Shown here one piece after another: positions 1 through 6,200 of a stretch of 9,475 bases of DNA. The stretch is taken from positions 1 through 9,475 of the forward strand of contig PMBX01000258.1 of assembly GCA_003153915.1 (NCBI GenBank), read 5' to 3'. The translations under genes were made by a program, and so were the position numbers. Position 1 is the first letter of the stretch; every line of letters starts with the position of its first letter. The stretch is from Phycisphaerales bacterium (GTDB taxonomy: Bacteria; Planctomycetota; Phycisphaerae; SM23-33). The notes under the pieces were generated by a model. That model was not told the origin of the DNA and did no database searches. It saw only the letters and a program-made list of their open reading frames with translations.

Positions 1-522
1 GGAATTGATGGCCAGGTCGGCGGCGCGGGGGGCCTACTTCATGGTCCAGCCGTACTGGCAGCTCAAGATCGGCTCTCGGTCCTTGGGCACAACAACGGTC
101 CGGTCGCCCCGCGGCTGCTGGAGCTGCGGAATCGATGGCCCAACTTCCTGTCCAATCCGCACTATCTAGGCCGGTTCGATGAGTTCCTGGCCGGTGGGAT
201 CGCCGGTTGCCAGGCCGGACGGGCGTTCTTCAACATCGACTCCACCGGTGATATCGCCATCTGCGTCGAGCGGCGCACCGCGCCCGTTGCCAACCTGTAT
301 CGCAACAACTCGCAGACGATCCTTCGCCGCCTGCGGGCCGGATCTGCCGGAAACGCCTGCAAGGAGTGCTGGTACAATTGTCGCGGGGAGGTCGAAAGCT
401 TATATCGCCCGATGTCTCTGATGAAGTCCCTGCCGACGCTATTTTTCGACCGTGGTCGCGCCGACGGCGACGCTGGTGAAACCTCCTTACACCCTCGCGT
501 TGCCCCCTCCGATGGGGTATAA
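1..522 (+). CDS. Radical SAM/SPASM protein, C-terminal fragment with apparent frameshift
   Basis: Partial gene whose 5' end lies outside the window; it ends at TAA 520-522. From about base 90 to the stop, reading frame 1 gives a convincing C-terminal region: FFNIDSTGDIAICVE (about bases 226-270), then CKECWYNCRGEVESLY with three further cysteines (about 358-405). This Cys pattern and the 'G-D-I-A-x-C' turn are typical of SPASM-type auxiliary Fe-S regions in radical SAM enzymes. Upstream of about base 85, frame 1 gives an implausible Gly/Ala-rich peptide with G/C at only about 14 of 28 third positions. Frame 2 (from base 2) reads ELMARSAARGAYFMVQPYW with about 26 of 28, then hits TAG at 167. 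The true frame therefore seems to switch from 2 to 1 near 75-100, as if one base were missing. It is either a sequencing/assembly error or a decayed gene. Substrate unknown. Confidence 0.7.
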   Translation, partial: GIDGQVGGAGGLLHGPAVLAAQDRLSVLGHNNGPVAPRLLELRNRWPNFLSNPHYLGRFDEFLAGGIAGCQAGRAFFNIDSTGDIAICVERRTAPVANLYRNNSQTILRRLRAGSAGNACKECWYNCRGEVESLYRPMSLMKSLPTLFFDRGRADGDAGETSLHPRVAPSDGV

Positions 523-523
523 T
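518..523 (+). promoter_or_regulatory. Possible -10 element (TATAAT) before the phosphoesterase
   Basis: A perfect TATAAT lies at 518-523, overlapping the TAA stop of the upstream gene and 48 nt before the phosphoesterase ATG. It sits in GATGGGGTATAAT (511-523), a 13-mer that recurs with one change (GATGGGGTATCAT, 3686-3698) in front of the MqnD-like gene. No good -35 hexamer is visible at 15-19 nt spacing, so this is only a candidate. Confidence 0.35.
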
Positions 524-571
524 CTATCCCAATGGATTTGAGGCCCCCGTGGGTTTCAAGAAGAAGGAAAG

Positions 572-1465
572 ATGAACGAGACACTCACCCGGACGCCCCA
601 TCGGCGTCGCGGTAAGGCGATAATTAAACGGTTGGTCTGGTCGGCTGCCAACTCCTGTGCCCTGGGCGGACTATACGTCTGGCGGCTGGAGAAACATTGG
701 CTGCGTATCGAACGGCGGCCCATGCCGCTGCCCAACCTGGGAGGGGGTTTTCACGGCGCGACGTTGGCGCACATCTCCGACATCCACTGTAGCCTCATCG
801 TCCGCGAGGCGTATCTTCGTCACTGCGTGGAGGAGATCAACCGCCTGGAGGTTGATTTTGTCGCCATCACGGGCGACTTCATCACCGGCGCGGCAGCGCG
901 CGCCCGCCGCATCGCCCGCATCCTGCGGGAGATCACCCCACGAACGGCGGTGCTCGCCTGCCTGGGCAACCACGATTACGGCATCCTGCACCCGCGCGGA
1001 TTGGGCGGCAAACGCGAGTTGGCCGGATTTCTGGCTGAAGAACTCTGCCTCGCCGACATCTTCGTGATGAGGAACGAACCGCGGGTGTTTCATCGCGACG
1101 GGGCGTCGCTTCAGTTCGTCGGCCTGGAGGATTACTGGTCACCCCGGTACGACCCGCGATTGGCCTTCGAGTCCGCCCACGGCCACCTGCCCACCATAGC
1201 CTTATGCCACAATCCCGACGCCGCCCCGGAACTGGTCGAACACGGGGCCGACTGGGTGCTGGCGGGACATACCCACGGCACGTCGATACATGAGAAGAAC
1301 TTCCCCAGGATACTGCTACCGACGAAGCAGCGGCATTTTTCCGCCGGGGAATATCACCTGGGATCAGGCCGGTATCTCTACATCAACCGGGGCTTAAGCT
1401 ACGGTCGGCGGACCAATCTGAACTCCCGGCCCGAAATCACCGTCTTTACGCTCTGCCAGGCATAG
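572..1465 (+). CDS. Calcineurin-like metallophosphoesterase (YaeI/LpxG type)
   Basis: 297 aa with the full set of metallophosphoesterase metal-binding blocks: D70-I-H72 (SDIH), G-D102 (TGDF), G-N133-H134-D (LGNHD), H213 (LCHNPD) and H233-T-H235 (AGHTHG). These ligands bind two divalent metals in this fold. The N-terminus is very basic (residues 11-20) and followed by a weakly hydrophobic stretch (21-37), as in membrane-associated YaeI/YkuE/LpxG-type enzymes, some of which cleave UDP-2,3-diacylglucosamine in lipid A synthesis. The substrate here cannot be assigned from sequence alone. The ATG follows a purine-rich ribosome site (AAGAAGGAAAG, 561-571), which fixes the start. It is probably its own transcription unit, 49 nt after the preceding fragment. 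It converges on the next gene with only 19 nt between stops and no visible terminator hairpin. Confidence 0.9.
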   Translation: MNETLTRTPHRRRGKAIIKRLVWSAANSCALGGLYVWRLEKHWLRIERRPMPLPNLGGGFHGATLAHISDIHCSLIVREAYLRHCVEEINRLEVDFVAITGDFITGAAARARRIARILREITPRTAVLACLGNHDYGILHPRGLGGKRELAGFLAEELCLADIFVMRNEPRVFHRDGASLQFVGLEDYWSPRYDPRLAFESAHGHLPTIALCHNPDAAPELVEHGADWVLAGHTHGTSIHEKNFPRILLPTKQRHFSAGEYHLGSGRYLYINRGLSYGRRTNLNSRPEITVFTLCQA

Positions 1466-1484
1466 AGGCCCAGCACGCCGCGAT

Positions 1485-2363
1485 TCAATCCACGCGACGC
1501 AGCCCATGCCAGGCGGCGTATTCCCGAAGTGCCTGGACTTCCGCCCCGGCGACGCGTCCGGCCAGCTGTGGAAATCTCCCGCTTTGGTACGCGGGGCGAT
1601 ACTGCCCCATGACGTTGACCGCCGCTCCCGGCACGATGGAGCAGAGACAGTCGATCACCCGGTAACTTGCGGCAAGGTCATTTGGCAGGACCAGGTGGCG
1701 GACCAGCAACCCGCGGCAGGCCATGCCCGCCTCATCCATGGCCAGCGGTCCGACCTGGCGGTACATTTCCACCACGGCTGCTTCGGCGGCGGCGGGATAA
1801 TCCGCCACGCCGGAGTATTCCAGCCCCGCGGCAGGAACGGCGTACTTGAAGTCCGGCATGTAAATCTCGACGAGTCCATCCAGCAACCGCAGGGCCTCCA
1901 GCGACTCGTATCCGCCGCAGTTGTACACCACCGGGACCGTCAGCCCCGCCCGTCTGGCCAGCACGATGGCCTCGGCGACGGCATGGGCGACGTGCGTGGG
2001 CGTGACGAAATTGACGTTCGAGCAGCCACGACGCTGCATGTCCATCGCCAACTCCGCGATTCCCCCTGGGGATAGGCTCTTGTCCACGGCAGACGGGTCC
2101 GCCGGGTGGCTGATGTTGTGGTTCTGGCAAAACACGCAGGCGAGGTTGCAGCCGCCAAAGAAGATCGTCCCGCTTCCGCCCGGTCCCACCAGGACGGGTT
2201 CCTCGCCAAAGTGCGCTTCAGATGAGGCCACGATTGCCTCGGCGCCGCTTTGGCAGGCCCCCAACTCACCCGCCGTTCGGTCCACGCCGCAGAGGCGGGG
2301 GCACAGCCGGCAGGGACGTATCATCTCTCGCAGGGCAAGGACGTTTTTCGGCATCTCCGTCAT
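1485..2363 (-). CDS. Radical SAM protein, COG1313 / PflX-like
   Basis: 292 aa. The radical SAM cluster is C72-x3-C76-x2-C79 (GCNLACVFCQN), which binds the 4Fe-4S cluster and SAM. Before it lies a second Cys set (C18, C21, C25, C37: CRLCPRLCG then GACQSG) and the HFGEEP (51-56) and GSGTIFF (63-69) motifs characteristic of COG1313, proteins annotated as pyruvate-formate-lyase-activating-enzyme-like. Other family hallmarks are FVTPTH, VVYNCGGYE, YMPDFKY, RHLVLPN and GQYRP. Length is normal for the family, whose substrate is not established. No glycyl radical enzyme is encoded nearby, so calling it a PFL activase would be unsupported. The start follows AGGGGA 7 nt upstream (minus strand). It is the second gene of a leftward pair, 11 nt after the HAD hydrolase, and is probably co-transcribed with it. 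Confidence 0.88.
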   Translation of the reverse strand: MTEMPKNVLALREMIRPCRLCPRLCGVDRTAGELGACQSGAEAIVASSEAHFGEEPVLVGPGGSGTIFFGGCNLACVFCQNHNISHPADPSAVDKSLSPGGIAELAMDMQRRGCSNVNFVTPTHVAHAVAEAIVLARRAGLTVPVVYNCGGYESLEALRLLDGLVEIYMPDFKYAVPAAGLEYSGVADYPAAAEAAVVEMYRQVGPLAMDEAGMACRGLLVRHLVLPNDLAASYRVIDCLCSIVPGAAVNVMGQYRPAYQSGRFPQLAGRVAGAEVQALREYAAWHGLRRVD

Positions 2364-2374
2364 GGACCAATCCC

Positions 2375-3238
2375 CTAAATTTCCCCGATGTACTTATGAT
2401 ACTCGTCGAACTTCCCCGCGATCAATTCCCTTATGAAAACCGCCAGGCCGTTTTGGGCGACATGTCCGGCGGCTTGCTGTAGCGACATCGGGGCCTTGGG
2501 CATGACCACGCCCAGCGCTGCGCCGCGGATCATCGCCAGGTCGTTTACGTCGTCGCCGACGGCGACGATCCCGCCGGGGACGATATCGACGCCCTGGGCG
2601 ACGTATCGGATGGCGGTGAACTTATCGGCCCCGGCGGCGTGGGCCTCCACGACGAACACGCCGTAATTGGGCGCCAGGATGGCATGGATGTTGAGTTGTC
2701 CCTCGAAGCGGCGGCGCAATTGCTCGGCGAGTTTCTCGCCTTCGTCACGGGCGGCCACCGTGTTGATCCGCAGCACGGCCGGGCTGCCGTCCAAATCGTC
2801 CACCTCACGGACCGTTGCGCCTGTCTTTTCCAGCCAGAGCTTCCTGGCGGCGGACATATCGCCCCCCCGGACCAGCAGGTAGTCCACGCCATGTCGCCAG
2901 ACATCCACCAGCGCCATCGCGCAGTAGCCCTCTTCGGCGAGGGCCTTGGCGAGGCTTTGTGCGACCGGGCCTGGAATGGGGCGTTGGTAGAGAGTCCTTC
3001 CGCCATCGGCCTCGGCGACCATCGCCCCGCCCACGACCACCAGGGGCAGGTGCGGTGCGGGGAGCCTAAGTTGCCGCCAGACGGGCAGGGTTTCGGCCCG
3101 GCTGCGCCCCGTCGCCAGACAAATCGCCAATCCGGCCCGCCGGCCGGCCAAGATGGCTTCGACCACCTCGCCGGCCACCACGCCTTCCGGCCCCGTCAGC
3201 GTTCCATCCACATCGATAGCCAACATTCGATACTTCAT
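2375..3238 (-). CDS. Cof-type HAD-IIB family hydrolase
   Basis: 287 aa haloacid dehalogenase-superfamily phosphatase. Motif I is D9-V-D11-G-T (nucleophile D9, acid/base D11), motif II is T43 in LATGRS, motif III is K206 in GADKFTAI, and motif IV is G228-D-D-x-N232-D233. The cap between motifs II and III (about 85-190) is the large IIB type, as in Cof/YidA phosphatases acting on sugar phosphates, phosphorylated cofactors or similar small molecules. The specific substrate is not predictable. The same frame stays open upstream to 3604, but that stretch is the repeat-rich gap. The ATG at 3238 is preferred because it follows GGAG with proper spacing (TTGGAGAACC before ATG) and places motif I at the usual distance from the N-terminus. 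It is the first gene of a leftward pair with the COG1313 radical SAM gene. Confidence 0.9.
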   Translation of the reverse strand: MKYRMLAIDVDGTLTGPEGVVAGEVVEAILAGRRAGLAICLATGRSRAETLPVWRQLRLPAPHLPLVVVGGAMVAEADGGRTLYQRPIPGPVAQSLAKALAEEGYCAMALVDVWRHGVDYLLVRGGDMSAARKLWLEKTGATVREVDDLDGSPAVLRINTVAARDEGEKLAEQLRRRFEGQLNIHAILAPNYGVFVVEAHAAGADKFTAIRYVAQGVDIVPGGIVAVGDDVNDLAMIRGAALGVVMPKAPMSLQQAAGHVAQNGLAVFIRELIAGKFDEYHKYIGEI

Positions 3239-3258
3239 GGGTTCTCCAAACCGGCCCC

Positions 3259-3264
3259 ATTGTA
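3259..3264 (-). promoter_or_regulatory. Possible -10 element (TACAAT) for the HAD/radical SAM pair
   Basis: On the minus strand TACAAT (5 of 6 matches to TATAAT) lies 20 nt before the HAD start codon, in an AT-richer patch (3259-3286) within GC-rich DNA. This would give a very short leader containing the GGAG ribosome site. No convincing -35 is seen. Confidence 0.3.
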
Positions 3265-3326
3265 CACGAATATCAAACCCCGTTTTGGAATGCCACCTGC
3301 CGCGGGCCAATGAAGATGGTTTGGGT

Positions 3327-3351
3327 AAGCCCAGTGCACTGCACTGGGATG
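3327..3351 (+). repeat. REP-like palindrome, forward copy 1
   Basis: AAGCCC-AGTGC-ACT-GCACT-GGGATG. The perfect 8-bp stem CCCAGTGC/GCACTGGG spans 3330-3348 with a 3-nt loop. It shares the outer AAGCCC and GGGATG with the copy at 6222-6247 while the inner stem differs in a compensated way. Confidence 0.75.
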
Positions 3352-3367
3352 ATTTTGGTTCGGGAGT

Positions 3368-3393
3368 ATCCCCCCGGCTGTGCCGGGGGCTTC
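3368..3393 (-). repeat. REP-like palindrome, inverted copy 2
   Basis: 8-bp stem CCCCCGGC/GCCGGGGG (3371-3389) with TGT loop. On the minus strand it reads GAAGCCCCCGGC..GCCGGGGG..GAT, the same outline as the forward copies. It lies 16 nt from the forward copy at 3327-3351, making an inverted pair. Confidence 0.75.
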
Positions 3394-3577
3394 CAGCGGA
3401 GGTCAGGGTGTCGGCCAGTGGCCATCCCGGCGATCTCCCTGAATTCGTTGCCACACCTAAGCGTGTAGCGTGTAGGGCATGCGGGTTCTTGGCCGATACG
3501 CCAAGGTTCCGGGCCGGAAGGCCCAGGTGTGCGGGATTTCCTGCCAATCGTTTCGCTTTGCTATCCACGGTCCCAAG

Positions 3578-3603
3578 GCGGTGGGACGGAGCCCCACCGC
3601 GCA
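3578..3603. repeat. GCGGTGGG palindrome, copy 1
   Basis: 8-bp stem GCGGTGGG (3578-3585) with CCCACCGC (3593-3600), loop ACGGAGC, followed by GCA. Nearly identical to the copy at 6305-6331. Confidence 0.7.
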
Positions 3604-3643
3604 TTCACCCAATCGTTGCGGGTGCAACTCCGTATGGGAATGC
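3601..3643 (+). other. Possible nested stem-loop upstream of the MqnD-like gene
   Basis: GCATTCACCC (3601-3610) can pair with GGGAATGC (3636-3643) with a 2-nt bulge, enclosing hairpin GTTGC-GGGT-GCAAC (3615-3628). It is the only nested structure seen in this gap. It lies upstream of the candidate -10, so it may not be in the mRNA. Confidence 0.25.
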
Positions 3644-3692
3644 CATGCCGTGATGGTTGGGGTTGCGTCTATGGTGCCGTGGGGCGATGGGG

Positions 3693-3698
3693 TATCAT
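3693..3698 (+). promoter_or_regulatory. Possible -10 element (TATCAT) for the MqnD-like operon
   Basis: TATCAT lies in GATGGGGTATCAT (3686-3698), 12 of 13 identical to the TATAAT-containing 13-mer at 511-523. Transcription would start about 7 nt downstream, essentially at the ATG at 3706, implying a leaderless or nearly leaderless mRNA. No -35 is evident. Confidence 0.35.
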
Positions 3699-3705
3699 GT
3701 GGGGC

Positions 3706-4542
3706 ATGAAAATCCGGCTGGGCCATGCCACCGATATCGACGATGCGTTCATGTCGCACGCGCTGGCGGCGGGCGCGGTTGCCACCGGGGCTTTTGAGAT
3801 CGAGCACCTCCGCGAGGACCTTGCGACGCTCAACGACCGGGCCGCCCGCGGGGAACTGGACGTCACCCCCATAGGCGTCGGCGCTTACGCCTATGTGCGG
3901 GACCGCTATTGCCTTGCCCGGTGCGGGGCCACGTTCGCCAGCCGCCGCGGTCCGCTGATCGTCTCCCGCCAGGACAATAACGCCCAGGCCCTGGAAGGCG
4001 CCGCGGTAGCTGTCTCGGGAACCACAAGCAGCGCCTATCTTGCGCTACAACTATTCAAGCCCGGCCTGCGGACGATGGTCCTTCCGGTCGACAAGATCGT
4101 CCCCGCCGTCAAGAGTGGGGTCGTGCCCCTGGGCCTGCTGGCCGAGGAGTCGCCATCCGTATGCGACCAGTGGGGCCTGCATTGCGTCGCCGACCTGGCC
4201 CAGTGGTGGACGGCCAAGAACGGTGGAGACCCGCTGCCCATTCGATGTCTGGCGTTTCGCAAGGATATCGACCCCTCCGCGCGAAAGGAACTGGAGCAAG
4301 TGCTCGCCGAGTCGATCCGCCAAGCGCTGGACCATCCCTCCGAGGCGGGGGCGGCCGCACGCAAGGCCACTGGCGGAGACGCCAAGGAAGGGGAGGTCAC
4401 GGACGAAATCAACGTCGCAAGAATGTCCCTGGACCTGGGCGACCACGGAAAACAACTCATCGAGAAATTCCTGTCCCAGAGCCACCAGGCCGGAATCATC
4501 CCCAACGCACTGCCGCTGGAATTCGCCTCGGAAAGTATCTGA
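3706..4542 (+). CDS. MqnD/MqnA-family (VitK2_biosynth) protein, divergent
   Basis: 278 aa, the usual length of MqnD (1,4-dihydroxy-6-naphthoate synthase of the futalosine menaquinone route), with a periplasmic-binding-protein-like fold. Recognisable blocks are MKIRLGHATDIDDAFMSHAL (where MqnD has SPCPNDTF), the ED..TLN..A.RGELDVT block (37-54), AYAYVRDRY (60-68), GPLIVSR (82-88), VADLAQWWTAKNG (161-173), and MSLDLGDHGKQLIEKFL (240-256). By recalled alignment to Thermus MqnD, the GLIIHES motif with its proposed catalytic His reads GLLAEES here, giving Ala146. It may therefore be a paralogue with another ligand rather than true MqnD. The frame is open upstream to 3529 through repeats. ATG 3706 fits the family N-terminus, with ATG 3697 as the alternative. 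It is followed after 5 nt by the TPR gene. Confidence 0.8.
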   Translation: MKIRLGHATDIDDAFMSHALAAGAVATGAFEIEHLREDLATLNDRAARGELDVTPIGVGAYAYVRDRYCLARCGATFASRRGPLIVSRQDNNAQALEGAAVAVSGTTSSAYLALQLFKPGLRTMVLPVDKIVPAVKSGVVPLGLLAEESPSVCDQWGLHCVADLAQWWTAKNGGDPLPIRCLAFRKDIDPSARKELEQVLAESIRQALDHPSEAGAAARKATGGDAKEGEVTDEINVARMSLDLGDHGKQLIEKFLSQSHQAGIIPNALPLEFASESI

Positions 4543-4547
4543 AAACT

Positions 4548-5654
4548 ATGCGAAATCACATGGCGGCCAAAACGGATCGGTTCCAGGCCGGGCCGACGCG
4601 GGTAACCCTGGCGAGGGTTGTCGAGGAGGCCCGACGCGGCAGAGGGCGGGTTTTAGCCACAACCCGCCCCGTCGCGACACGTGTGGTTTTCATGCACGTT
4701 CTGGTTGTTGTTGGGGCGGTCCTGAGCGGTACTGTCTGCGGATGCGCCAGGCAGGGGGTGGTCAGCTTCCAGTACGGTAGGCCGGCGGAGTTCCAGCTAC
4801 CCGCCCGGATCGGCAGAGTCGCCATCGCCGACCTGGGTGGCACGACCGAACGCGACGGATCGTGGGGCCGCGCGGTGGCCGACAGCCTGGCTGAATTGGC
4901 CACCACCGAGCTGGTGGGAGAAAGAAAGTGGAACGTGGTCCGGCTGAGGGATTATCAGCCGCTGGCCGAAGGTCGAACCCCGGCGTCCATGCCCGCCACC
5001 GCGCCGTGGGTGGCGACCGTCCCGCCCGGAGACGCCGACGCCCTCATCGTCGGCTGGGCCAACGTCATGGTCCGCGATGAGCAGGTCGCCGTCACACCCG
5101 CCTCTCCGCCCCCGACGGGCGCGCCGCTACCGACGGCCAAGCGAAGATACGCCGTCGGCACGGTGGATTTCCAGTTGATCGAAGCCGCCGGCGACAAGGT
5201 GCTGGCGACGGTGCATGTAACGGAGCAGTTTGACTCGTTGCGGCCGAGTAACACAATCGCCGCCACCAGCAGGCCCGCGACGTTCGCCCCGGCTGAGATT
5301 CCATCCGTGGAAGATGTCATGCGACAATTGGCTCGACGGGCGGGGCGGCAGTTCCTGGCCCGTTTCGTACCGCATCGCGTGACGGTCAGCCAGGAACTCA
5401 AGGCCGGCCGTCATACCCAGGCGGGCAACCGCGCAGCCGCGCGAGGCGAGTACGCCAAGGCACTGAAGCGATATCAGGATGCCATCGCGGCCGAGCCTGC
5501 CGACGCCGCGGCGATGTTCAACGCGGCACTGATGTGCGAGGCTCTAAACCGGCTGGACGAAGCCGCCCGATACGCCGCACGCGCCGCCGTGCTGGGCAAT
5601 GACCCCGACTACATAAACATGGGAAAACGCCTGAGAGGGGAATTACCCCAGTGA
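4548..5654 (+). CDS. TPR-containing putative lipoprotein or membrane-anchored protein
   Basis: 368 aa if translated from ATG 4548, 5 nt after the preceding stop. A basic N-terminal stretch of about 48 residues precedes a hydrophobic segment (about 46-63, MHVLVVVGAVLSGTVC) and two cysteines (C64, C66). VCGC resembles a weak lipobox, so export with lipid attachment at C66 is plausible. Residues 77-260 begin RIGRVAIADLGG, recalling the opening of CsgG/LpoB-type lipoprotein domains, but I cannot assign a family. The C-terminal 80 residues hold about 1.5-2 TPR helix pairs (AAARGEYAKALKRYQDAI, then AAAMFNAALMCEALNRLDEA), suggesting a protein-interaction role at the envelope. The start is uncertain: no candidate has a good ribosome site, and ATG 4692 would give a more typical short signal peptide. 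The frame also extends upstream to 4161 inside the previous gene, which is rejected. Confidence 0.72.
   Translation: MRNHMAAKTDRFQAGPTRVTLARVVEEARRGRGRVLATTRPVATRVVFMHVLVVVGAVLSGTVCGCARQGVVSFQYGRPAEFQLPARIGRVAIADLGGTTERDGSWGRAVADSLAELATTELVGERKWNVVRLRDYQPLAEGRTPASMPATAPWVATVPPGDADALIVGWANVMVRDEQVAVTPASPPPTGAPLPTAKRRYAVGTVDFQLIEAAGDKVLATVHVTEQFDSLRPSNTIAATSRPATFAPAEIPSVEDVMRQLARRAGRQFLARFVPHRVTVSQELKAGRHTQAGNRAAARGEYAKALKRYQDAIAAEPADAAAMFNAALMCEALNRLDEAARYAARAAVLGNDPDYINMGKRLRGELPQ
4644..4669. repeat. 9-bp palindrome within the N-terminal part of the TPR gene
   Basis: GGGCGGGTT (4644-4652) pairs perfectly with AACCCGCCC (4661-4669) around an 8-nt loop (TTAGCCAC). It lies between the two candidate start codons (4548 and 4692) and resembles the intergenic palindromes in form but not sequence. 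If translation starts at 4692 it would be a leader hairpin; otherwise it is coding. Confidence 0.5.
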
Positions 5655-5704
5655 CGTGATTATTGGAAGACCGACGGATAGGCACTCTAAAGCAGGTAGG
5701 AATC

Positions 5705-6154
5705 ATGGAATATCAGACAGGGAAAATCGGGCGCGTGTTGGTGGCTCGCTTGTTCGACGGCGAGGACGTTTACGGGCAGATCGAGGGTCTTGCGGCTAAG
5801 GAAAAAATCTCCGCCGCCACCGTGCTGATGGTGGGCGGGTTGAAGTCGGCCAAGGTGGTCGTGGGTCCAAAGTCGCCCACGGGCAGGATCGAGCCGATGT
5901 ACCGCTCCTTTGACGACGCCCGCGAGATCGCCGCCGTGGGCACGATCTTCCCCGATGAATCCGGGCCGAAACTGCACCTGCACGCCGCGATAGGCCGGGG
6001 AGACGAGGTGCTTGCCGGCTGCCCGCGCGGCGGGGCGAGCGTATTCTGCGTCCTGGAGGCCACAATCTTCGAAATCCTGGGCGTGGACGCCCGGCGGGTG
6101 ATGGACGAGCAACTCGGCCTCAAATTGCTGCGACTGGGCGGGGCGAAGGGGTAA
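5705..6154 (+). CDS. PPC/DUF296-domain protein
   Basis: 149 aa, a single PPC (PCC, DUF296) domain, the size of stand-alone prokaryotic members. Recognisable features are the opening RVLVARLFDGEDVYGQIEGLA (10-30), the hydrophobic strand VLMVGGLKSAKVV (40-52), and the metal-site strand PKLHLHAAIGRGDEVLAGCP (H91 and H93), then VLEATIFEILG (116-126). Prokaryotic PPC proteins form trimers with a metal bound by conserved histidines; their biological role is unclear, and the DNA-binding label comes from plant proteins with AT-hooks, absent here. The third ligand, usually His in a GGHL-type motif, is Cys106. An in-frame TTG at 5663 would add 14 residues, but ATG 5705 has a better site (AGGTAGGA just upstream). 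It lies 50 nt after the TPR gene and is probably last in that operon. Confidence 0.85.
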   Translation: MEYQTGKIGRVLVARLFDGEDVYGQIEGLAAKEKISAATVLMVGGLKSAKVVVGPKSPTGRIEPMYRSFDDAREIAAVGTIFPDESGPKLHLHAAIGRGDEVLAGCPRGGASVFCVLEATIFEILGVDARRVMDEQLGLKLLRLGGAKG

Positions 6155-6173
6155 TACGCCCGAGCCTGGAGAT

Positions 6174-6197
6174 ATCCCCCGGCCGTGCCTGGGGCTT
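6174..6197 (-). repeat. REP-like palindrome, inverted, degenerate copy
   Basis: CCCCCGGC-CGT-GCCTGGGG (6176-6194) followed by CTT. Same element as 6258-6282 with one stem mismatch (C6180/T6190), 20 nt after the PPC stop codon. Confidence 0.65.
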
Positions 6198-6200
6198 ACC

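Larger units (their letters stand above)
3239..3705. other. 467-nt intergenic region rich in palindromic repeats
   Basis: Gap between the divergent HAD and MqnD-like genes. Open frames on both strands run through it, but their predicted peptides resemble no recognised family and mostly translate palindromes. It contains two REP-like hairpins (3327-3351, 3368-3393), a tandem heptamer GCGTGTA x2 (3461-3474), small hairpins CTTGGC/GCCAAG (3488-3505) and GGGCC/GGCCC (3511-3524), a GCGGTGGG palindrome (3578-3603), a nested structure near 3601-3643, and a candidate -10 at 3693-3698. I see no gene in it. Confidence 0.6.

Noticed and set aside
671..1142. Long open frames opposite the phosphoesterase
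   Set aside because: Antisense shadows typical of high-GC DNA; no motifs and the sense strand has complete catalytic blocks.
1466..1484. Bidirectional terminator between the convergent phosphoesterase and radical SAM genes
   Set aside because: The 19-nt gap has no inverted repeat or T-run.
3371..3389. Intrinsic terminators at the GC-rich hairpins 3371-3389, 6226-6244 and 6260-6278
   Set aside because: None is followed by a T-run on either strand; only the hairpin at 6201-6216 has one.
3327..3603. CRISPR array
   Set aside because: The repeats are self-palindromic, differ in orientation and are not separated by uniform spacers; no cas genes are present.
3239..3604. Upstream extension of the HAD hydrolase frame on the minus strand
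   Set aside because: The extra residues translate the palindromic repeats; motif I sits at the normal position only if translation starts at 3238, which has a good ribosome site.
3529..3705. Upstream extension of the MqnD-like reading frame (59 extra codons)
   Set aside because: It runs through the GCGGTGGG palindrome and other repeats, adds no family sequence, and the homologous N-terminus begins at MKIRLG.
4161..4547. Upstream extension of the TPR-protein frame inside the MqnD-like gene
   Set aside because: Arg/Gly/Pro-rich translation of the other gene in a shifted frame, without protein character.
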